DNA of 51,885 nt from Annulohypoxylon bovei var. microspora. Taxonomy: Eukaryota; Ascomycota; Sordariomycetes; Xylariales; Hypoxylaceae. The DNA is taken from positions 1 through 51,885 of the forward strand of contig MU405407.1 in the NCBI GenBank assembly GCA_022836615.1, read 5' to 3'. The notes under the pieces are model-generated. The model did no database searches, was not told the origin of the DNA, and saw nothing but the letters and a program-made list of their open reading frames with translations. Made by a program: the position numbers and the translations under genes. The first letter of the stretch is position 1. Each line of letters begins with the position of its first letter. This document shows, piece after piece, positions 46,601 to 51,885 of this stretch.

Positions 46601-46718
46601 ATCACCATGCTATGTTCCGCCCCAACCCCGTAAGAAGATAACCTATCGATAACCTATCGTTTACAATGACCGCGCGAGGACTCGAGTAGTGAAAGAGACA
46701 AGAATAGTCGCCTCCCCT
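40675..46718. other. Six-kilobase stretch without supportable genes
   Basis: Every open frame is under 110 codons, unspliceable to neighbours and without motifs. Around 45225-45350 one frame is Gly/Ser-rich (GTTGSGSGG type) but soon interrupted. The region is not strongly AT-rich, so it is not obviously a RIP-degraded repeat. TACCTA/TAGGTA runs occur near 41320, 43978, 44205 and 45780. Confidence 0.55.
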
Positions 46719-48191
46719 TTAGCTGCTCAGAAGGTGCTCGATAGCGCCTTGTACGCTTCCTCCGCTTCGTCGTAGGGCAGCGACGTTTCGATCGAAGTCG
46801 TAGAAACCCATCTCGTTGAGTTGTAGGAGCTGTTCCGCATAGCGTTCCTCCGGCGGTCGGTTGTCGGTCGGGGCAGGAGAACCGGATGGCGATCCCATAC
46901 CCAACATCTGAACCATCTGCTGCAACATCTCAGGCGACACAGCGGGCATGTTTCCGAAGGGGTTAGCCGCACCTCCAGCACCAGCACCTGCACCTGCTTC
47001 CGTTCCTGCGCCCGTAGCTGGGGGTGAAAATGCACCTGGGGCACCAAATAGACTGGCAAAGGGGTTGGGAGGTGGATTTGAAGGGTTCTGGGTGCTAGCT
47101 CCTTGACTGGCATTCGTAGTGCCACTCTCAGTTTGCGCGCCACCTGTTGCTTGAGTCGTACCTGAACCAGTCGTTCCTTGGCGTTCCGTAGCTGCTCCGA
47201 ACGGGTTGAAGAGGCTGGCGAACGGGTTGGCATTGTTGTTAGCAGAAATATCAGGAATCGGAGCATTGCCGAAGAGCGATGCGTTGAGAAGGTCGGGGTT
47301 ACTGCCGCCATCGTTGCTGCCGCTGTTGTTTCCCGGAGTACCATTGCTCGAAGACGAATTAGGGGTGTTGTCGGTCACCCCGGGCATGGGGAACGCATTC
47401 TGGGCAGCCTGGCGACCACCTAGAGCTCGTTGCAATCTTGCCGCACCTCGTAAAGCCTCGGGGCTCGTCATCATATGACGGAAGAGTGGCGATCGCACAA
47501 TCTCGCGAGCGTTGGGGTTGTTTCGCAACATGGGGTTGGACTGGATCATCATCTCGATGAAGCTGTCGTTGTTCATCATCTCGTTCATCTGCTGCGCAAC
47601 ATGTGGGTTGCTAAGCATGTTGGCTAGCTGATCCTCATCCATCATGGAACCGACCATCTATGAAAGGTTGAATTAGCTTCAAGTTCTAGAGAAGTGACCT
47701 GTGAATAGCTGGACTACTCAGGCAGGTAAAGAGTGCTAGAGTCAACTTACGCCTCCGTCAGGACCGAACATGTCTGCCGATGGTAAGTTTGTCAAGCCCG
47801 CATATCTTGCGCCTGTCAAGCCTGCTAGAGGGTTGTTTGCGGTACCAGCGGCCATGTTGGTAGGGATCTGAGGTACGGCAGGAGTGGCAGAGGATGTGGA
47901 CGAGGCTGGAGCGGGAGTTGGGTTGCTAGCAGCGCTCTTGACTAGGTGAATGGTGTTACCATTCTTGATCTTGTAGGTGCTCAGAGGCTCATCGTTCTTC
48001 ATAACACGGCCGGAATAGATCAAGCGTTGTCGTTCGATGGGGATGTTCTCGAATTCTTCGCCGGCAAGCTTGGCCTTAAGGTCAGACACGGTAGCGGTCT
48101 CAGTCATAGTGATAGTATGCTGAGAGTCGCCCGAAGTCTTCACCTTGAAGGTGACCTGAGGGTCAGCGCTACCCTCGGCTGAGTCGGCCAT
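46719..48191 (-). CDS. dsk2: Dsk2, ubiquilin-type UBL-UBA shuttle factor
   Basis: Two reverse-strand exons, 48191-47751 and 47657-46719, 459 residues, with a 93-bp intron in phase 0. An N-terminal ubiquitin-like domain (about residues 13-87: VTFKVKTSGDSQHTITM..., RLIYSGRVMKNDEPLSTYKIKNGNTIHLV) is followed by a Pro/Ala/Ser linker. The STI1-like region (MVGSMMDEDQLANMLSNPHVAQQMNEMM, ...MIQSNPMLRNNP) and a long Gly/Asn/Ala-rich low-complexity segment come next. The C-terminal UBA domain (LLQLNEMGFYDFDRNVAALRRSGGSVQGAIEHLL) ends the protein. It carries ubiquitinated clients to the proteasome. Domain order and length fit Dsk2/ubiquilin. Confidence 0.95.
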
Positions 48192-50119
48192 TTTCGGGAT
48201 CGCCGTTCAATTGAAGATGTTAGAAGTATTCTGCGACAACAACTTGATGATTATTAGTTTTGTAAGAGGAGACAGATTGGGTAAATTGGAGAAGAATGAT
48301 TCACGTAAGGATGTGAGAAGAAGATTGGGGGAGAAAAAGAAAAAGCCTAACCAGTTGATGGAGGCGACGAGATGCCCAGATGGTTTGGCTTCGGGCGAAA
48401 TATGATTGATGATTGGCGGATTGATGATATGAAATGTTGGCTGATGATGGTTGTTCAAAGGTAGAGTGTGTACTACCCTTTCAAAGAACTTACGTGGGGC
48501 AATCGGCTGAGTCCGATTATCGAAGGTACTAGATGAGACTGAAAATATACTTACATTGATGATGTTTATGATTGTACCTTTGTTACCGTGCAGTCTTGTT
48601 CCCTGCACATATGGTAACAATGGCTTTCATAAAACCAGTGTATGAGAGAATATTAATGAGAAACAGCTATTGAGTGCTGGCAGTGAAGAATAAATAAAGA
48701 ATAGAAAAGGTTCTGAATGCAAAAATCTGTCAAGAATCATGTAAGGACATGAATGTATTCAGGGTATACAGGGTTATGTATCGTCATGTATTATTTGTTA
48801 GCAAAATCAGTACACCGTCAGCCTTGCGGGTGACGGAGGTATGGTGGTATGGTGGAGGGTGGGTAGCCCCTCGATTTGAAATGCCCTTGAAAGGCCTTGT
48901 GACACTACGCTAGTAACGCTACTCTAGCGCCTCTTCTAACGCTGTTGTTTCTTTTGCCATCCATGACCTTCCGCCATCCTCCTGCTGCTCCTGTCACTAA
49001 GGAAACTTCGATCTTAGAGATGTTTCCACGTATACATAACTATTAGCTAATTACATTTACTAATCGCTCTTGTCTTTTGTTGAGAGATAGCCCCTGGAGC
49101 TATGTATCATTAGGGTACCCTTTTCAGATGGAAAGGGGACCTGGTATTTTGCTTTACCCAGGTACTCAACTCTAGCCAGTGCAACATGATCAATATGCAA
49201 TTTTCACCCACCTAGGCAATCAAGACAGCCAAGGTAGGACTATCTACCAAAGATATTCAAACCTATTTCCTAGGTCGTTTGCCTTTTTCTAACGTAATTT
49301 TAGAGATGAAATTATTGATTCAGCAAAGCTGGCGCCTAGCTCGTGGAATAAATGTAGCGCTACTCACGGAAGACTCGGCCTATCCAGCCTCTTGTGGGTG
49401 ACAAGATGAGACTGGCTTTCTTTCCGGTACTCCATTGTGGGTTATATTCATAACGGCACCAGCCTCGAGATTCGGCAAATCCACACACGGTTTTTGGAGG
49501 AGGATAAAGGGCGTAGATATGCGCCTGAGATCCACGAATGGAGATTCCCCGTTTTATTCTTCGAGTTCTCAATAGCCATGTCCAATATGCGACCGAAAGA
49601 GATGTTATGAATTTCCAAGAGCGTCACCTCCCGTGGCGTATCGGTACTACCAGGACATGGAGATGCCCATCTTGCCTCGTGTTGAATCATGGCCTTCTAA
49701 GGTGAGCTATGGTATAACTAGGTAAGTTTCTTAATTGTGTACCATCTACGGCTTGTTGTGCTATTCAAGTGATGGTGCTTTTATATGCATGCTGGTATTA
49801 ATGAATGAGGAATTACGAGAAATATGAAAATATTACGATCTATCTATTTTAGGCCTCCATCAATGATCCCCGAATCTAATCATGTCTCACGCGAACTTGT
49901 ATTTCTTCAAATTTTAACATATTGCATTTACACGATGACTGAAAATGAATACTACTCGTTTCAATATGATATTTATCGACTACACTTTTGACGACTCGAA
50001 TCCCGAAACTCGATGTCATCTTGACAATTGACGACACTTAGAAATATGAACCCATCAAAATATCGAATAACAATCTTTTCGCGCCCGCGACGTTGCTCAG
50101 AAAAGACAAAAAATCTTCC
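48192..50119. other. Intergenic, 1.9 kb, no convincing gene
   Basis: Dsk2 promoter side and 3' flank of the reductase gene. A reverse ORF at 49448-49690 looks protein-like in part but has no family resemblance or clean gene model. Confidence 0.5.
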
Positions 50120-51577
50120 CTAGGCGAAGAGGGTAGGATTGATCGTATCAAGCTCTTGAACGGCCTGAATCTCATCGTCTATGCTCTCAAGGAATCTCTG
50201 CTGATCCCACTTTGGTTGCCATCCGAGCTGGAGCGCGTTTACGGGGACAAGATCCCCACTAAACCACCTATCAGACTCCCGTGCCTATGGATACCGAAGA
50301 AGGGAGGACGCTTACCTGGAGGTCCCGATAGCCCGTATGAACTGCGATGGAAACCCCAGATGTTCGGCAGCCACCTCGTAGCTAGGCCAAACTTGGACTT
50401 TGGCCTCCGTCACAAGCCCGCGCGCGTATAACGCGTCGGCGAGACGCTGCATGACATCCCACCACGGCGCTCTGTGGGCCACTGCGAAGTAGTAGCCCTT
50501 TTCGCCGTTCGAGATAGGCTCTTTCTGTAAGATCTTCTCGACGAGTAGGGTGTAGAGCGCTGTCAAGTCTGAGATATGCACCGCGGGTGGGCTCTGTAAG
50601 TATGTCAATACATTATTCCAGAGCAATAAACTATCTTTTTACAAGAGAAAGGCAGAAATGATAACGTACGCCATCTTTGTCGAATTTGTACACAATCTTA
50701 TGCGCGATACTGGTCCTGGTGTACGCTGGGATGTTCACGGACAGCTTCCTCCATTCGCCGGTGCCTCTCCCGTCTGTTTGACAACAAGCACGGATTCAAT
50801 AAGCTATAACTCTCATGTGCCATAGAAAACTAGGAGCACTCACAAGTAGTTGGTACCACGAGGATGAAGCTCGTAACACCATGCTCCTTGGCTTGTTCGG
50901 TGACAAGGATATTGGTCTTTCGAAGAGTATCAGAGGCTAGAGACGGCAATACGATAAGTTAAGACGACTTACCTCTCGGACAGGATGAGATCCCCCTATT
51001 TGCTTCTCCTTCTCAAACAACGGGTCTGTGTCCCTAACTTCCCCGTACGGCCACCCGCCTTCTTCAGCAAAGAGGGTGGTTACCGATGACTATCTCAATG
51101 TTAGCGAGTCAGTAAATAGGTAGGTAGATGCTCGATAAACTCACATGGATGAAATACGTCTCTTTCCCACTGGCCTTGCGACGTTGACCGAGGGCCTTGA
51201 TGAGATGGGATGCGAGACGCGAATTTGCAGAGCTTGCCGTATGAATGATCATATCAACTAAGATAATGTGAGCTACCCTGCCTCATGGTTTAGCCAAACT
51301 AACTCACTCTTGTTACGAAGCACGGCTTCTATTATAACCGCTTCATCGCTGAGATCAACTTGGATCACATTGACGCCTAACTTTGACAAGCTCTGGGCCT
51401 GTTCTTGCGTGCGAACAACAGCGCTCAAGTTTGCGGCCTTGATCGGGCTGCTGGTACGAGATATGAATTCGGCAAGGACCGATCCTCCACTGAAGTAAAG
51501 TCAGTCTAGAATCAATAGAAAGGTGATGTATCATACATGTAGCCGGCAGCACCGGTGATAAGGATATTCTGAGCCAT
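50120..51577 (-). CDS. NmrA/epimerase-like NAD(P)-dependent reductase (atypical/extended SDR)
   Basis: Eight reverse-strand exons: 51577-51537, 51489-51308, 51257-51145, 51089-50973, 50916-50844, 50773-50670, 50593-50316 and 50258-50120, 348 residues. Seven introns of 47-76 bp all keep frame. The Rossmann motif NILITGAAGYIGGSV is at the N-terminus, followed by VVRTQEQAQSL (NADP-type loop), DMIIHTAS, and WPYGEVRDTDP. Then come PTTYGRGTGEW, VHISDLTALY and LGWQPKWDQQRF. This fits fungal NAD-dependent epimerase/NmrA-like proteins. A classical YxxxK pair is not obvious, so catalysis is unsure and a redox-sensing role is possible. It is the most intron-rich gene of the window. Confidence 0.87.
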
Positions 51578-51682
51578 GATGCGAACTTGGGGGCAAAAAT
51601 GGTATATTGATGGTTTTTGAGCTCTTGAACAAGAGGGTATATAGCTAGGTACTTACCGTAGCGGGAAAGGGGGTGTTTTGGG

Positions 51683-51866
51683 AATTATTCTTATCAAATA
51701 ATTATTTCTCATAATAGAATATTTCGTCTCGATCTAAGTACCTTACCATACAAATTTGGTGGGAAGGTACATCCGTGTAATTAATCACCTTTAAAAATTA
51801 TTCTTAAACGTTGAAATCATTCTAAAAATTACCCTCATTCTTATAATTTCTTTAGAATTATTCTTT
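51683..51866. repeat. Repeated AATTATTCTTA in an AT-rich promoter
   Basis: AATTATTCTTA occurs at 51683-51693 and 51796-51806, with a one-base variant at 51856-51866, upstream of the reductase gene and running into the window edge. It may be part of an AT-rich repeat continuing outside. Confidence 0.5.
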
Positions 51867-51885
51867 TTTAAGAAACGTTTCTATT

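Noticed and set aside
46331..46641. Small ORFs with a CPSC motif upstream of dsk2 3' end
   Set aside because: Only one CxxC pair, two competing frames and no homology that I recognise.
47658..47750. Apparent split of Dsk2 into two genes
   Set aside because: A normal 93-bp phase-0 intron joins the UBL half to the STI1/UBA half.

Overview
This window looks like nuclear DNA of a filamentous ascomycete (Pezizomycotina, most likely Sordariomycetes). Genes are on both strands and have short GT-AG introns (about 47-214 bp) with CTAAC/CTGAC-like branch points. The families are typical of the group: a HET-domain gene, a BTB-like protein, a 2EXR protein, Psg1/DUF4448, a large mitochondrial tyrosyl-tRNA synthetase of the CYT-18 type, Vps53, Dsk2 and Sfh5. 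There are no operons, bacterial ribosome-binding sites, tRNAs, rRNAs or CRISPR arrays that I can see. Gene structures were built by hand from splice signals and reading-frame continuity. Every multi-exon model listed with confidence above 0.75 closes in frame to a stop.

Layout. 1-6.5 kb: a truncated HET gene, an intact BTB-like gene and a paraoxonase-like gene. 6.5-12.4 kb: a small zinc-ribbon ORF, an unrecognised reverse-strand gene interrupted by one in-frame TAG, long AT-rich intergenic DNA and a short 2EXR gene. 13.8-16.5 kb: a Psg1-like membrane protein and an ACC deaminase. 18.1-22.4 kb: a degenerate alpha/beta-hydrolase fused to Cys/Lys repeats and a helical tail, then a small Ser/Gly/Tyr-rich gene whose frame continues past its TAG. 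23.5-38.5 kb is the dense housekeeping block: thioredoxin reductase, PQ-loop protein, Sfh5, Npr2, mitochondrial TyrRS, succinate dehydrogenase anchor subunit and Vps53. A complete 651-bp hAT-type non-autonomous transposon sits between Sfh5 and Npr2. 39.3-40.7 kb: a GH18 chitinase. 40.7-46.7 kb: about 6 kb without a supportable gene. 46.7-51.6 kb: Dsk2 and an eight-exon NmrA/epimerase-like reductase.

The housekeeping genes do not form one pathway. They cover redox (Trr), vacuolar or lysosomal transport (PQ-loop), lipid transfer (Sfh5), TORC1 control (Npr2), mitochondrial translation and respiration (TyrRS, SDH), retrograde traffic (Vps53) and protein quality control (Dsk2). The accessory parts (HET, BTB, 2EXR, dead hydrolase) resemble fungal allorecognition or innate-immunity repertoires.

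The most unusual signals are two reverse-strand ORFs with a single in-frame UAG. In the first, the UAG adenosine sits in the loop of a predicted small hairpin, which fits the A-to-I (UAG to UGG) mRNA editing known from the sexual stage of Sordariomycetes. Also notable are an in-frame, presequence-like leader without AUG ahead of thioredoxin reductase, and a palindromic TACCTAGGTA motif found four times, only between genes.
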